Assembly (NCBI RefSeq): GCF_001999325.1
Contig: NZ_MVAR01000008.1
Location: 1-48,334 of the forward strand
Origin: Thioalkalivibrio versutus
Lineage (GTDB): Bacteria > Pseudomonadota > Gammaproteobacteria > Ectothiorhodospirales > Ectothiorhodospiraceae
Length of the DNA: 48,334 nucleotides
Direction of reading: 5' to 3'
Positions 26,646-34,887 of this stretch are shown piece by piece. Numbering within the stretch: the stretch's first letter is position 1; every line of letters begins with the position of its first letter. The notes beneath the pieces are model-generated. The model searched no databases. It had not been told where the DNA came from and was given only the letters and a program-made list of their open reading frames with translations. Position numbers and translations under genes: made by a program.

Positions 26646-27305
26646 CTAGCGGTACTGTCGCAGGTGGCGGGCGCCATCGCGGTGGTGGCGGTCATACACT
26701 GGCGCCAGGCGCTCGATCATCGAACGCCGCTCGCTCGTCGGCAACAGCCCCAGGGCGCTGTCCCAGGCCCGCATCGCGCCCGCGGCATCGTCAGCGGCAT
26801 ACAGGGCGTTGCCCAGCTCGCCGTAGAGGTCGGCACGCTGCGCCGAGGTGGCCGGAATGTCTTCCAGTGCCGTGCGCAGCACCTCGACCGCCTCCTCGGG
26901 TCCGCCCCGCCAGTAGGCGACACGCCCGGCCTCCAGCGCCTCCTGCACCTGCCGCGCGACCTCTTCTTCGCTCATCGGCTCGCCGGTGGCCCGGAGCTGC
27001 GCCTGTTGCTGCGGGTCCGGAATCGGGCGCTGTGCGCTGCCCTCGTCCTCACGCTCGTAGGCCTCGCCCGTCATCGGGTCCATGTCGCCCTCCGACAAAC
27101 GCCCCTCACGCGGCGCTGTTTCGTCCGCTGGGGCCGGGGCATCCTCGGCGACCGCAACGGCCTCGACATCCGTGTCCTCCGGCACCGCATCGGCGCTGGG
27201 GGCCAGTACATCGCGCGCCGACCAGGCGATCAGCCACAGCACGATCACGATCAGGATCCAGTAGCGATTAACGAAACTTCTCTGCTTGTTGTCTGCCTGT
27301 TCCAT
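26646..27305 (-). CDS. Single-span membrane protein with TPR repeats
   Basis: 219 residues. One transmembrane helix (about 14-30, YWILIVIVLWLIAW) anchors an acidic, Ala/Pro/Glu-rich linker (40-100) and a C-terminal helical domain (about 115-200) with two TPR-like units (ALEAGRVAYWRGGPEEAVEV; LYGELGNALYAADDAAGAM). It is likely a periplasmic scaffold bound to the inner membrane. It ends at the shared terminator with the sigma-54 activator and starts from its own upstream region. No specific family is recognised; it may belong with the efflux/globule locus or be unrelated. Confidence 0.8.
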   Translation of the reverse strand: MEQADNKQRSFVNRYWILIVIVLWLIAWSARDVLAPSADAVPEDTDVEAVAVAEDAPAPADETAPREGRLSEGDMDPMTGEAYEREDEGSAQRPIPDPQQQAQLRATGEPMSEEEVARQVQEALEAGRVAYWRGGPEEAVEVLRTALEDIPATSAQRADLYGELGNALYAADDAAGAMRAWDSALGLLPTSERRSMIERLAPVYDRHHRDGARHLRQYR

Positions 27306-27525
27306 GCCTCACCTTTTCCGGTTTTTCCATTGGCGGAGCGACTCGGGCAACACGGATGAATGCATTCATCAGCGCTACTCCGGGGTCTCCGTCAAGCGTT
27401 CATTCCATTACCTATTTCTATCCTGCACCGAAACGCCTTCCAGAGCGAACAGGATAATGGACAGCACATCGGCGCCAATTCTCCCTTGTAAGGGGATGCT
27501 GATTAAAACACCCGGGCGGCGTGGG

Positions 27526-28329
27526 TCAGCGCAAACCGAGCACATCCTGATGCCCGACGGTCAGCTCGACCTCGCCGCGCGCGAGCGCCACGGCGCGCGC
27601 CTCGCCCCAGGCACGCAGATCCGCCGCCCGGCCCGGGTCGATCGCGCTGGCCGCGGCCACCCAGCCGTCGATCAGGGCCGCACCCAGCCCCGCCCGATGC
27701 GCGTCAATCCGCCAGTCACTGGCGCAGGTTTGCACCCGGTACCCCAGCCCCTCGAGCCGCGCCGCACAGGCCGGCGCGGCGGTCGGCCCCAGGGCCGGGC
27801 CGAACCCCTTGTCCGAGCGCTGGTGGCGATTGACCGCGTCCTCCAACTCGGCATCCAGGGCATGCGGCTGCGACCAGCGAATCCGTCCGTCATAACTCAG
27901 TGCGAACAACACCGCGGCGCCCTGTTCGGCGCAGGCCGCAAGCAACCGGTCCAGCCAGTCCTCCGAAACCAGATCCAGCAGCGCCGAACCCGTCACCAGC
28001 GACGATCCGCCCGCGAGGGCCGCAGCCGGATCGTCGGCCAGGTCGCTCACCCACCGCTCGAGCTCAATCCCGGCGCCGGGAGCGACGGCGCGGCCCAGCA
28101 GCCCGGTATCGTGATCCACCAGCCGCCAGTGTTGCGGGGACGGCAATCGCGGCGCGAGGTAGCGCAGGTTGGAGCCGGTGCCGCTGCCCAGATCCGTCAC
28201 CTCAAGGGGGCCGGCGACACGACGCCCAGCCAGATGCGCACGCAGGGATTCGACCAGGGCCTCCGGCCGGGCGGCATGATCGGCTGCCTCGCGCAGGGCC
28301 AGCCAGTCGGCGTCGAAGGATTCCGTCAT
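27526..28329 (-). CDS. Class I SAM-dependent methyltransferase of the pterin-like cluster
   Basis: 267 residues, Rossmann-type. Motif I is VTDLGSGTGSNLRYL (about 46-60) and the acidic loop is RLVDHDTG; LVTGSALLDLVSEDWL is the motif IV region. The substrate cannot be deduced. Its ATG overlaps the TGA of the glycosyltransferase gene (ATGA), so it works in the same pathway as the glycosyltransferase, the pterin-synthase homologue and the dehydrogenase upstream. It is the last gene of that unit. Small-molecule O- or N-methylation is more likely than nucleic-acid methylation, given these neighbours. Confidence 0.82.
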   Translation of the reverse strand: MTESFDADWLALREAADHAARPEALVESLRAHLAGRRVAGPLEVTDLGSGTGSNLRYLAPRLPSPQHWRLVDHDTGLLGRAVAPGAGIELERWVSDLADDPAAALAGGSSLVTGSALLDLVSEDWLDRLLAACAEQGAAVLFALSYDGRIRWSQPHALDAELEDAVNRHQRSDKGFGPALGPTAAPACAARLEGLGYRVQTCASDWRIDAHRAGLGAALIDGWVAAASAIDPGRAADLRAWGEARAVALARGEVELTVGHQDVLGLR

Positions 28330-29378
28330 TGCAGCCACGCCTCCAGCGTCTGTTCCAGTGCGGCCACCGCACCATCCCAGTCCGAACGTTCCGCCATCGC
28401 GTCGCGCGCCACCCGTCCCATCCGGTAGCGCGCTCCAGCATCGACCAACAAGGCGTCAATGGCCTCGGCAAGCGCCCCGATATCTCCCGGCGGCACCAGC
28501 CGACCAGCCGCCTCCGGCACGGTCGCAGGGATCGCCCCACCAGTGGTACCGATCACCGGCAAGCCGCGCGCCATCGCCTCGGTATAGGCCATGCCGAAGC
28601 CCTCGTAAGCGCTGGGCAGGACAAACAGCGAGGCCCGCCCGTACCAGCCCTCCAGCGCCGCATCATCGCATTCGCCGGCCCACTCGATCCGGTCTCCAAG
28701 CCCGGCCTCGGTGATCGCCGCCTCCACCCGCTGCACATAGGCCGCGCCCCGCCCCCGCGACCCCACCAAGCCCGCCCGCCAGTCCGTGGTCCGTATGCAC
28801 GCCAGGGCCTGCACCAGTTCCAGCTGGCCCTTGCGCGGCACGACCGAGCCCACACAGAGCAGCAGCGGCCGCTCGCCGGGACCGGGCCCCAACGCCTGCG
28901 GCCGCGGCTCGATCCCCGGCGGTATCGCCTGGAGCCGCCCGGAAGACACCCCCCAAGTGGCCACCTGCCCGGCGGTGAAGGCACTGGTGGCCAGCACGCC
29001 CTCGACCTGCCCCACGGCGGCGCGTTCACGCGCCAGCAGGTCATCGGCCCGCGCCGGTTCCAGCCCGGTCTCCAGACCCAGCGGGTGATGCAGCAGATAG
29101 ATCAGATGCAGGCGCTCGGCGTGGCGGGCCAGCACCCCGGGAAAGGCACCCGCCGCCAGGCCATCCAGCAGCACGGCCCGCCTATCGGGAAAGCCCGCAA
29201 GCGCGGCGTCCAGGGCCGACTCGGCCGCCGGATTCGGCCCGGGGAATGCTCCCTCCAGCTCGCGCACCGTCACCGTCCAGCCGCGCACCCTCAAGCCCGC
29301 GACCATGCGCGCATCGTAGCGATACCCGCCGGTGCGCTGCTCCAGCGACCCCGGCACCACCAGGCCGAGCTCACGCAT
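28326..29378 (-). CDS. GT4-family glycosyltransferase
   Basis: 350 residues with a GT-B fold. The N-terminal acceptor half has a Gly-rich loop (EQRTGGYRYDARM). The C-terminal donor half has LLLCVGSVVPRKGQ, and the GT4 E-x7-E motif region SAYEGFGMAYTEAMARGLPV near residues 268-287. The ATG at 29378 places the protein on the conserved start GLVVPGSLE; upstream in-frame codons would overlap the pterin-synthase homologue, which ends 5 bp before this start. It probably attaches a sugar to a product of the neighbouring enzymes. No lipopolysaccharide or capsule genes are nearby. Confidence 0.85.
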   Translation of the reverse strand: MRELGLVVPGSLEQRTGGYRYDARMVAGLRVRGWTVTVRELEGAFPGPNPAAESALDAALAGFPDRRAVLLDGLAAGAFPGVLARHAERLHLIYLLHHPLGLETGLEPARADDLLARERAAVGQVEGVLATSAFTAGQVATWGVSSGRLQAIPPGIEPRPQALGPGPGERPLLLCVGSVVPRKGQLELVQALACIRTTDWRAGLVGSRGRGAAYVQRVEAAITEAGLGDRIEWAGECDDAALEGWYGRASLFVLPSAYEGFGMAYTEAMARGLPVIGTTGGAIPATVPEAAGRLVPPGDIGALAEAIDALLVDAGARYRMGRVARDAMAERSDWDGAVAALEQTLEAWLQ

Positions 29379-29383
29379 TCGGC

Positions 29384-29782
29384 TCAGGGTGCCGCCTCGT
29401 AGCTGGCCCAGGCCACGTGCGACTCGTTCAGCGTCACGCACACCGCGTCCAGCTCGCGGGCCGATTCGCCCAGCTCACCGTCATGGATGGCGCGCGCCAC
29501 GCGCTGATGCAACGCATGGGCGAGGAACTCGGTGGTGGTGTTCTGGCCGCGAAACTCCTCGCGCTCGTCCAGGTTCTGGTAGTTCAGATCGGCCAGGAGG
29601 GCCTTGACCACCTCGCTGGCGCGGCCGATATCCACCACCAGCCCGTCGGCATCCAGTGCCTTGCGGCGGAAGGTCACGTCGACCACGTAGGTCGCGCCGT
29701 GGAGCTTCTGGGCCGGGCCAAAGGTCTCGCCGGAAAAGCTGTGGGCGATCATGAAATGATCACGGACGTTCAGGCTGTACAT
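29384..29782 (-). CDS. 6-pyruvoyltetrahydropterin synthase/QueD homologue with altered active site
   Basis: 132 residues, the normal length for a one-domain T-fold PTPS/QueD enzyme. These proteins bind zinc by three His and use a Cys with an Asp-His pair on dihydroneopterin triphosphate. Compared with Escherichia coli QueD (FEAAH, C-x3-HGH, LDHHYL, NPTSE, KET) this one has FMIAH, A-x3-HGA, LNYQNL, NTTTE and NES. The nucleophilic Cys, the second His of HGH and the Asp-His pair are therefore replaced, while the pterin-anchoring Glu (NES) remains. It may bind a pterin without the usual chemistry, or catalyse a different step. It sits between an MDR dehydrogenase and a glycosyltransferase, with folE 5 kb away. 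Confidence 0.85.
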   Translation of the reverse strand: MYSLNVRDHFMIAHSFSGETFGPAQKLHGATYVVDVTFRRKALDADGLVVDIGRASEVVKALLADLNYQNLDEREEFRGQNTTTEFLAHALHQRVARAIHDGELGESARELDAVCVTLNESHVAWASYEAAP

Positions 29783-29820
29783 CGGGCAATTCCCCGCAGG
29801 TCGCGTTAATCGGAAAAGGG

Positions 29821-30822
29821 TCAATAACGGATACGGTGGCAGAGCGTGCGTTCGGCCTCGGGCCCGGAGACACGCTGCATCGCCGTCGGCAGGTCGGCGA
29901 ACGCATCCTCGCCACTGATCAGGGCATCCAGCGCCGGATCGGTCAGCAGCGACAGCGCCAGCGCCAGGCGGCGGCGATAGTCCCAGCGCGCCGCGCGCTC
30001 CGGCGGGATGCGTCCGACCTGCGAGCTGCGCAACGTCAGCCGCCGCGAGTGAAAGGCCTCGCCCAACGGCGCCGGCACCGGCTGATCGCCGTACCAGCTC
30101 ATCTCCACCACCCGGGCCTCGACCCCGGCGAGCGCCAGCGCCTGCTCCAGCCCGGCCGGGTTGCCGCTGGCATGCACGACCCCGTCCAGGCCCTGCAGGT
30201 CCGGATTCGCTTGCGCCGCGTCCGGGGTGCAAAGGCTCAACCCCAGCCGGACCGCCGCGTCCTCGCGCTGGGGGTTGGGGTCGATCAACGTCACCTCGGT
30301 GCCGGGGATCGCCCGCAGAAGCCAGGCCACCAGCAGCCCGACCACCCCCGCCCCGATTACGGCGATGCGATCCCCCGGACCGGAGTGCGCATCCCAGACC
30401 GCGTTGATCGCCGTCTCCATGTTGGCCGCCAGCACCGCGCGCTCCGCGGGCACCGCATCCGGGATCGGGACCACCGCGGCCGCGGGAACGACGTAGGCGC
30501 TCTGGTGCGGATACAGACAGAACACCCGCTGCCCCAGCGGCGCATCCCCTTCGCCCCCCGCCTCGACCATTCCGACGCTGATGTATCCGTACTTGACCGG
30601 CCCGGGGAACTCGCCCGCCTGGAACGGCGCGCGCATCGCCTGATGCTGGCTCGCGGGGACCCGGCCATGAAAGACCAGCGCCTCGGTCCCGCGACTGATC
30701 GCGGAAAACTGCGTGCGCACCCGCACCTCCCCCGACACCGGCTCCGCCAGTGCCTCCGGACGCAGTTCGCCCGTGCCGGGACCGACGACCCAGAAGGCCT
30801 GTTCGGGAGCCGGCGTGGTCAC
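29821..30822 (-). CDS. MDR-family (zinc-type alcohol) dehydrogenase, BchC-like
   Basis: 333 residues of the medium-chain dehydrogenase/reductase family. The GroES-like half contains RTQFSAISRGTEALVFHG, where the usual catalytic zinc Cys is replaced, as in BchC-like members; the Rossmann half has VIGAGVVGLLVAWLL near 155-170. It should bind NAD(P). The start is uncertain: I prefer the GTG at 30822, giving MTTPAPEQAFWV; the next TTG and ATG upstream add Ala/Arg-rich sequence of no family character. It ends 38 bp before the pterin-synthase homologue and likely heads the operon. It may reduce or oxidise the side chain of the compound made by this cluster. Confidence 0.82.
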   Translation of the reverse strand: MTTPAPEQAFWVVGPGTGELRPEALAEPVSGEVRVRTQFSAISRGTEALVFHGRVPASQHQAMRAPFQAGEFPGPVKYGYISVGMVEAGGEGDAPLGQRVFCLYPHQSAYVVPAAAVVPIPDAVPAERAVLAANMETAINAVWDAHSGPGDRIAVIGAGVVGLLVAWLLRAIPGTEVTLIDPNPQREDAAVRLGLSLCTPDAAQANPDLQGLDGVVHASGNPAGLEQALALAGVEARVVEMSWYGDQPVPAPLGEAFHSRRLTLRSSQVGRIPPERAARWDYRRRLALALSLLTDPALDALISGEDAFADLPTAMQRVSGPEAERTLCHRIRY

Positions 30823-30968
30823 CGGAGGCACTGCAAGGTCGGCATGCAAGGCGGCGTCATCATCCGCGCAGTGTGGGCGAAGCGCATTCCAAGCGGCAAC
30901 TCCCGGCGCGCGGCGTGGTCGCAAGGCAAGGCCCCGGAGACCTCCCACGGAGGGCTACAATCCCCCCC

Positions 30969-31748
30969 ATGGAATCATCCACCGCCAAACGTCGCTCCGC
31001 GGCACGGATACGGACCGGTCTCCGCGTCTGGGCGGCCGACGGGCTCGTCGCCGGCCTGCTGGGCCTGGTCGTCACGGCGGCGCTGATGCTGCACGCCGAA
31101 CTGGGACCGCACGCAATCCTCGGCTTTGTCGTGCTCTGGTTCGTGCTCGGCGCCCTGCTCGCCACCACCACCCCCCCGGACGGACTGGCCCGGGACGGGC
31201 GTGGCCCCGGCCCGGCCAACCGGGTCACGCTCCTGCGCGCCGCCCTGACCGCACCCCTGGGGGCCCTGGTATTCGTCCCCCCTGCCACGGGTGACCCATT
31301 GCTGGCCCTCTGGGTGATTGCGCTGGCGGGCCTGGCCCTGCTGCTGGACGGGCTCGACGGGGCCGTCGCGCGGCGAACCGACAGCGCCACCGCATTCGGG
31401 GCCCGCTTCGACATGGAACTGGACGCAGCGATGATCCTGGCTTTGTCCGTGCTCGCCTGGCAGATGACCGCAGTCGGCCCCTGGGTGATCCTGATCGGGC
31501 TGATGCGCTATGCCTTCGTGCTGGCCGCCCGCCCCTGGCCCTGGCTGGCCGGGGCGCTGCCACCCAGCCGCCGCCGCCAGACCGTCTGCGTGCTGCAGAC
31601 CGTGGTGCTGCTTCTGGTGCTGATCCCCGGCCTGCCCGCCATTGCCGCCATCACCATCGCCCTGGCCGGGCTACTGGCCCTCGGCCTGTCCTTTGCCGTG
31701 GATATCCACTGGCTGTACCGCCACCGACCGGAGGTGTGTCATGACTGA
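30969..31748 (+). CDS. CDP-alcohol phosphatidyltransferase-family membrane protein
   Basis: 259 residues and about six transmembrane helices. The full catalytic signature DG-x2-AR-x8-G-x3-D-x3-D is present (DGAVARRTDSATAFGARFDM, then ELD, about 137-159). Such enzymes transfer a phosphoalcohol from a CDP donor, as in phospholipid head-group synthesis. It is transcribed divergently from the dehydrogenase with about 145 bp between, and overlaps the following yceI-like gene by 8 bp. Whether it serves phospholipid synthesis or the adjacent pterin-like pathway cannot be decided from sequence. The ATG at 30969 lies just after a C-run with little ribosome site. Confidence 0.85.
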   Translation: MESSTAKRRSAARIRTGLRVWAADGLVAGLLGLVVTAALMLHAELGPHAILGFVVLWFVLGALLATTTPPDGLARDGRGPGPANRVTLLRAALTAPLGALVFVPPATGDPLLALWVIALAGLALLLDGLDGAVARRTDSATAFGARFDMELDAAMILALSVLAWQMTAVGPWVILIGLMRYAFVLAARPWPWLAGALPPSRRRQTVCVLQTVVLLLVLIPGLPAIAAITIALAGLLALGLSFAVDIHWLYRHRPEVCHD

Positions 31749-32379
31749 CGCCCGCAACCACCGCTTTTCCAGCCGCCTGCGCTCCGCGCTCCTGACCTGC
31801 CTGCTGACCGCGACCTTCGCCCTGCCCGCTGCCGCCCTGGCCGATGCCGACCGCTGGGTCATCGACCCCGACCACTTCGCAGTCGGTTTCCTGGTCGATC
31901 ACGCCGGCTACGCCAAGGTCATGGGCATGTTCCTGGAGGCCGAGGGCGAGTTCACCTTCGACCCGGACTCGGGCGAGCTGGAGGGCGGCTTCTTCGTCGT
32001 GCAAACGGACAGCGTGTTCACCAACCACGCCGAGCGCGACGACCACCTGCGCAACGAGGACTTCCTGCACGTCGAGGCGTACCCGGAGATGCGCTTCACC
32101 GCCACGCGCTACCAGCCCACCGGCGACAACACCGGGCGCCTGAGCGGCGGCCTGGAGCTGCTGGGCGAGACCCGCACCATCCATCTCGACGTGACCATCA
32201 ACAAGGTCGGGCGCTACCCGTTCCCGCTGGGTGGCCTGTTCGGCCGCCCGTACGTGCTGGGGGCGTCGATGCGTGGCAGCTTCGATCGTTCCGATTTCGG
32301 CATGACCTACGGCCTGACCCGCGACATCGTTGGCGACGAGGTCGAACTGATGATCGAGTTCGAGGCGCAGCGGCAGTAA
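31741..32379 (+). CDS. YceI-family periplasmic lipocalin-like protein
   Basis: 212 residues with a signal peptide (LLTCLLTATFALPAAALA). YceI beta-barrel features are present: WVIDPDHFAVGFLVDHAG at the mature start, DDHLRNEDFLHVEAYPEM, and GMTYGLTRDIVGDEVELMIE at the end. YceI proteins bind isoprenoid or amphiphilic lipids in the periplasm and respond to high pH or stress. Its ATG lies inside the end of the phosphatidyltransferase gene, so the two are translationally coupled; a lipid link between them is possible. Confidence 0.92.
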   Translation: MTDARNHRFSSRLRSALLTCLLTATFALPAAALADADRWVIDPDHFAVGFLVDHAGYAKVMGMFLEAEGEFTFDPDSGELEGGFFVVQTDSVFTNHAERDDHLRNEDFLHVEAYPEMRFTATRYQPTGDNTGRLSGGLELLGETRTIHLDVTINKVGRYPFPLGGLFGRPYVLGASMRGSFDRSDFGMTYGLTRDIVGDEVELMIEFEAQRQ

Positions 32380-32605
32380 CGGACGGCCGTCTGAAAGGAT
32401 TCACCACGAAGCACACGAAGAGACGAAGGAAACACCGGGGCGTGTAACCACAGAGGGCACCCAAGGCACGGTGCATGGAAAGCTCCCGGCCTGCCGCGCA
32501 GGGCGCGACGGCTACGGCCGGAAGACCGCGTGATCGCGTGATCGCGGGGTCCGGGGCATCCGGACGCAGCGGATCCGACACCCGGGACTAGAACACTTCC
32601 GCGTC

Positions 32606-32632
32606 ATCCCGGCCGTAGCGCAGAGCCGGGAT
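32606..32632. repeat. ATCCCGG-type palindromic intergenic repeat, copy 1
   Basis: ATCCCGGC and GCCGGGAT arms around an 11-nt loop. Related elements occur at 32673, 45532 and 45626. The surrounding 32380-32750 stretch contains no convincing gene, only these repeats. Confidence 0.7.
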
Positions 32633-32672
32633 CTCCAGCCCATGACACCCACGCCGCCGCGCACCCCCGCGA

Positions 32673-32706
32673 GATCCCGGATCACCGCTTCGCGGTTTCC
32701 GGGACG
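32673..32706. repeat. ATCCCGG-type palindromic intergenic repeat, copy 2
   Basis: GATCCCGGATCACCGC then GCGGTTTCCGGGA form an imperfect hairpin with a TTC-type loop. The same core, in the other orientation, is at 45626-45660. Confidence 0.7.
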
Positions 32707-32752
32707 ACGCGGGTCGAGATCGCTCCCGAGTGCGATTCGATGGCAAAACGAA

Positions 32753-32783
32753 AAGGCCCCGGGCAGTAACGCGCCGGGGCCTT
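32753..32783 (-). terminator. Intrinsic terminator of the yjfB-like gene
   Basis: AAGGCCCCGG pairs with CCGGGGCCTT; on the minus strand the stem is followed by TTTTCGTTTT. It lies 28 bp after the yjfB-like stop codon. Confidence 0.85.
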
Positions 32784-32810
32784 GCAGGGCGAAAGGACTG
32801 GGGGGGGGCG

Positions 32811-33023
32811 TCAGGCGGTCGTGTTGATGTTGGTGCCCACGTTTGCCGGCAGACCCTGTGTGGCGGCCTGCATATCGCCAATGTCGGGCAGTGCCTCCAG
32901 CATCGACTGAGCGGCCATCTCCTGCGACTCCATCGCCTTCTTCTGCAGGGCCACATCTTTCTGCATGGCCAGCTGCTGCTGGCTTTGCTGGGTGGCCATT
33001 GCGGCAATCGCGCTTGCGTCCAT
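32811..33023 (-). CDS. YjfB-like putative motility protein
   Basis: 70 residues. The sequence starts MDASAIAAMATQQSQQQLAM, continues with a helical Gln/Lys-rich segment (QKDVALQKKAMESQE) and ends LPANVGTNINTTA, matching the small YjfB family (about 60-70 residues) often linked with flagellar or motility loci by annotation only. GGGAGT lies upstream of the ATG at 33023. It is a single-gene unit with its own terminator. No flagellar genes are in the window, and the function is unknown. Confidence 0.82.
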   Translation of the reverse strand: MDASAIAAMATQQSQQQLAMQKDVALQKKAMESQEMAAQSMLEALPDIGDMQAATQGLPANVGTNINTTA

Positions 33024-33303
33024 CCTGGTACTCCCGAACTCTGAATGTACAGGCCCTCCTGCGCTCAGGACGACGGACCTGCCCCCGGTGACGGCCGCAT
33101 CCCGCAAGACTTGAGCCTCCATGCACGATTTTTTCGCACGCGGGAGAATGTTCAACGCACAACCGCACGAACGGCGATTAGCACCGGAACCCTCGTCCCT
33201 AATCCCTTCCCTTCTCCGTGCCCTCTATGTCCGCTGTGGCGCAACCCGCCCTTAGCCTTCTTCGCACCTGCATGCACTTCGTGGTGAACAAGGTCCTCGA
33301 CCT

Positions 33304-33933
33304 TCAATCAGTCTTCCCGGCGTTGTGTCCGGCAGGACCTTCGGGCGCTCGGCAGACCCGCGCGGCAAAGCGCCGCATCACGCCACGGGCCACGCGATCC
33401 TCGGGTTCGATACAGAACCCGGCCTGCTCCACCGCGGCCTCAGTATCGCGATTCGGATGGCAACCGCCAGTGACGCAGGTCCAGGCCGGCTGCACCCGGT
33501 CCTGGGCCCGTCCCAGCAGCGGGCGGGTGTGGCGCACATGCTCCAGCATGCGCAACGCGCCGCCGTCCGCCAGCACCCGGCGCACCTCGCCCAGGGCCCG
33601 CGGCGGGTCCTGGACGCTGCAGAAAACCAGGCCGGAGACCACGCTATCGAACACCCCATCCGCAAATGGCAGCGCCTCGGCCTTCGCCACCACCAGCGGG
33701 ACCGCCGGCGCACGGCGTCGCGCCCACCGCAGCGCGGCCAGGTCCGGATCCATGCCGATCACTTGCGTCGGATCCGCGTACAGCGGCAGATCGCGCCCGG
33801 TCCCGCAGCCGACCTCCAGCACCCGGCCTTCGGCGCCCTCCACCAGGCGCCGCCGCCAGCGGCGCAGCCCCAGAAGATCGGCACCAGCCATCAGGCCGTC
33901 ATACAGCCAGGGGATCTGTTCAAGACCGCGCAT
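33304..33933 (-). CDS. Class I SAM-dependent methyltransferase (UbiE-like fold)
   Basis: 209 residues. Motif I is VLEVGCGTGRDLPLY (about 39-53), motif II is VIGMDPDLAAL, and VFDSVVSGLVFCSVQDP followed by RALGEVRRVLADGGALRMLE are Methyltransf_11 hallmarks. An N-terminal helix (IPWLYDGLM) resembles small lipid or quinone methyltransferases of the phosphatidylethanolamine methyltransferase type. The start at 33933 has a GGAG nearby; an ATG at 33972 in the same frame is possible. It stands alone on the minus strand between the YjfB-like gene and a plus-strand terminator. The substrate is undetermined. Confidence 0.85.
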   Translation of the reverse strand: MRGLEQIPWLYDGLMAGADLLGLRRWRRRLVEGAEGRVLEVGCGTGRDLPLYADPTQVIGMDPDLAALRWARRRAPAVPLVVAKAEALPFADGVFDSVVSGLVFCSVQDPPRALGEVRRVLADGGALRMLEHVRHTRPLLGRAQDRVQPAWTCVTGGCHPNRDTEAAVEQAGFCIEPEDRVARGVMRRFAARVCRAPEGPAGHNAGKTD

Positions 33934-34037
33934 CGCGACTCCGTGGGTGCCAGGGGGAGAAATGTGACGCATGCCACATTCTTGCGGCGGGTGGCAGGAA
34001 CCTGTTTCCACAGTCCCTGTCCACTTATACAAGTTGC

Positions 34038-34154
34038 GGAAATCATCGGCTCGTGGCAACGGCAGCCGGTGATCCGCCGTTCGGACGCAAACCCTCCATC
34101 ACACGGGTGTCCGAATGATCTTTGGCCCGGCGTCTTCGCCGGGCCATTTTTTTG
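34038..34154 (+). ncRNA. Candidate small RNA between two minus-strand genes
   Basis: A strong plus-strand terminator at 34125-34154 has no plus-strand gene before it. Upstream are a TTTCCA/TATACA promoter-like pair (34005-34010 and 34026-34031, spacer 15) and a 7-bp stem (TTCGGAC at 34081-34087 with GTCCGAA at 34110-34116). Together they would give a structured RNA of about 115 nt. The promoter is weak, so this is tentative. Confidence 0.3.
34125..34154 (+). terminator. Intrinsic terminator on the plus strand
   Basis: A 9-bp stem (GGCCCGGCG with CGCCGGGCC, loop TCTT) is followed by A and seven T on the plus strand. The opposite strand shows no U-run, so it does not serve folE. Confidence 0.85.
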
Positions 34155-34209
34155 CGTGGCCGCTCCGACCGGTACAGGCTGACGCGTTCGCGCCAGCACA
34201 GCGTCTCCC

Positions 34210-34863
34210 TCAGTTGCCGGTACGGCCGATCAGATTGAGGAATTCGCGCCGGGTGCGCCCGTCCTCGCGGAAGGCGCCCAGCATCACCGAGGTCGCCATC
34301 GAGGAGTGCTGCTTCTCCACCCCGCGCATGGTCATGCACATGTGCTTGGCATCCACCACCACGCCAACCCCCTTGGCCCCCGTCACCTGCATCAGCGCCT
34401 CGGCAATCTCGCGGGTCAGGCTCTCCTGGATCTGCAGCCGCGCGGCGAACATGTCCACGATGCGGGCAATCTTCGACAGGCCGATCACCTTGCCATCCGG
34501 CAGGTAGGCGACATGCACCTTGCCGATAATCGGCAGCAGGTGATGCTCGCACAGGGAGTACAGCTCGATATCGCGCAGCAGGACCATCTCGTCGTTATCG
34601 GACGAGAACAGCGCATCATTCACGATGGTGTCCAGGTCCTGCTGGTAGCCACGCGTCAGATACTGCATCGCCTTGGCCGCGCGCATCGGCGTGTCCCGCA
34701 GGCCCTCGCGTTGCGGATTCTCGCCGAGCCCGGCGAGAATCTCGCGGTAGTGCTCGGCGAGTTGTTCCGGGGCGGCCAGCGGCTGGCCCGAGGCAGGGGT
34801 GGCCGTCGGCTCGTCGGCCATGCGGGCATCTGCGTTCATCGATGGTTCCTTGTTCTCGTTCAT
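34210..34863 (-). CDS. folE: GTP cyclohydrolase I
   Basis: 217 residues. It converts GTP to 7,8-dihydroneopterin triphosphate, the first step of folate and pterin synthesis. Zinc ligands are present: Cys and His in SLCEHHLLP and Cys in HMCMTMRGV. The core motif [18 protein letters not shown] and the C-terminal FLNLIGR are typical of the canonical zinc-dependent type IA enzyme. An Ala/Pro-rich N-terminal extension of about 30 residues precedes the fold. It follows the DUF3429 gene by 24 bp and may share its promoter at the light-response-like intergenic region. folE is known in LitR-type light regulons, where pterins serve photolyase; it could also feed the pterin-like cluster at 27.5-30.8 kb. 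Confidence 0.96.
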   Translation of the reverse strand: MNENKEPSMNADARMADEPTATPASGQPLAAPEQLAEHYREILAGLGENPQREGLRDTPMRAAKAMQYLTRGYQQDLDTIVNDALFSSDNDEMVLLRDIELYSLCEHHLLPIIGKVHVAYLPDGKVIGLSKIARIVDMFAARLQIQESLTREIAEALMQVTGAKGVGVVVDAKHMCMTMRGVEKQHSSMATSVMLGAFREDGRTRREFLNLIGRTGN

Positions 34864-34887
34864 TCTCGCGTTCTTCCTCTTTCCTGC

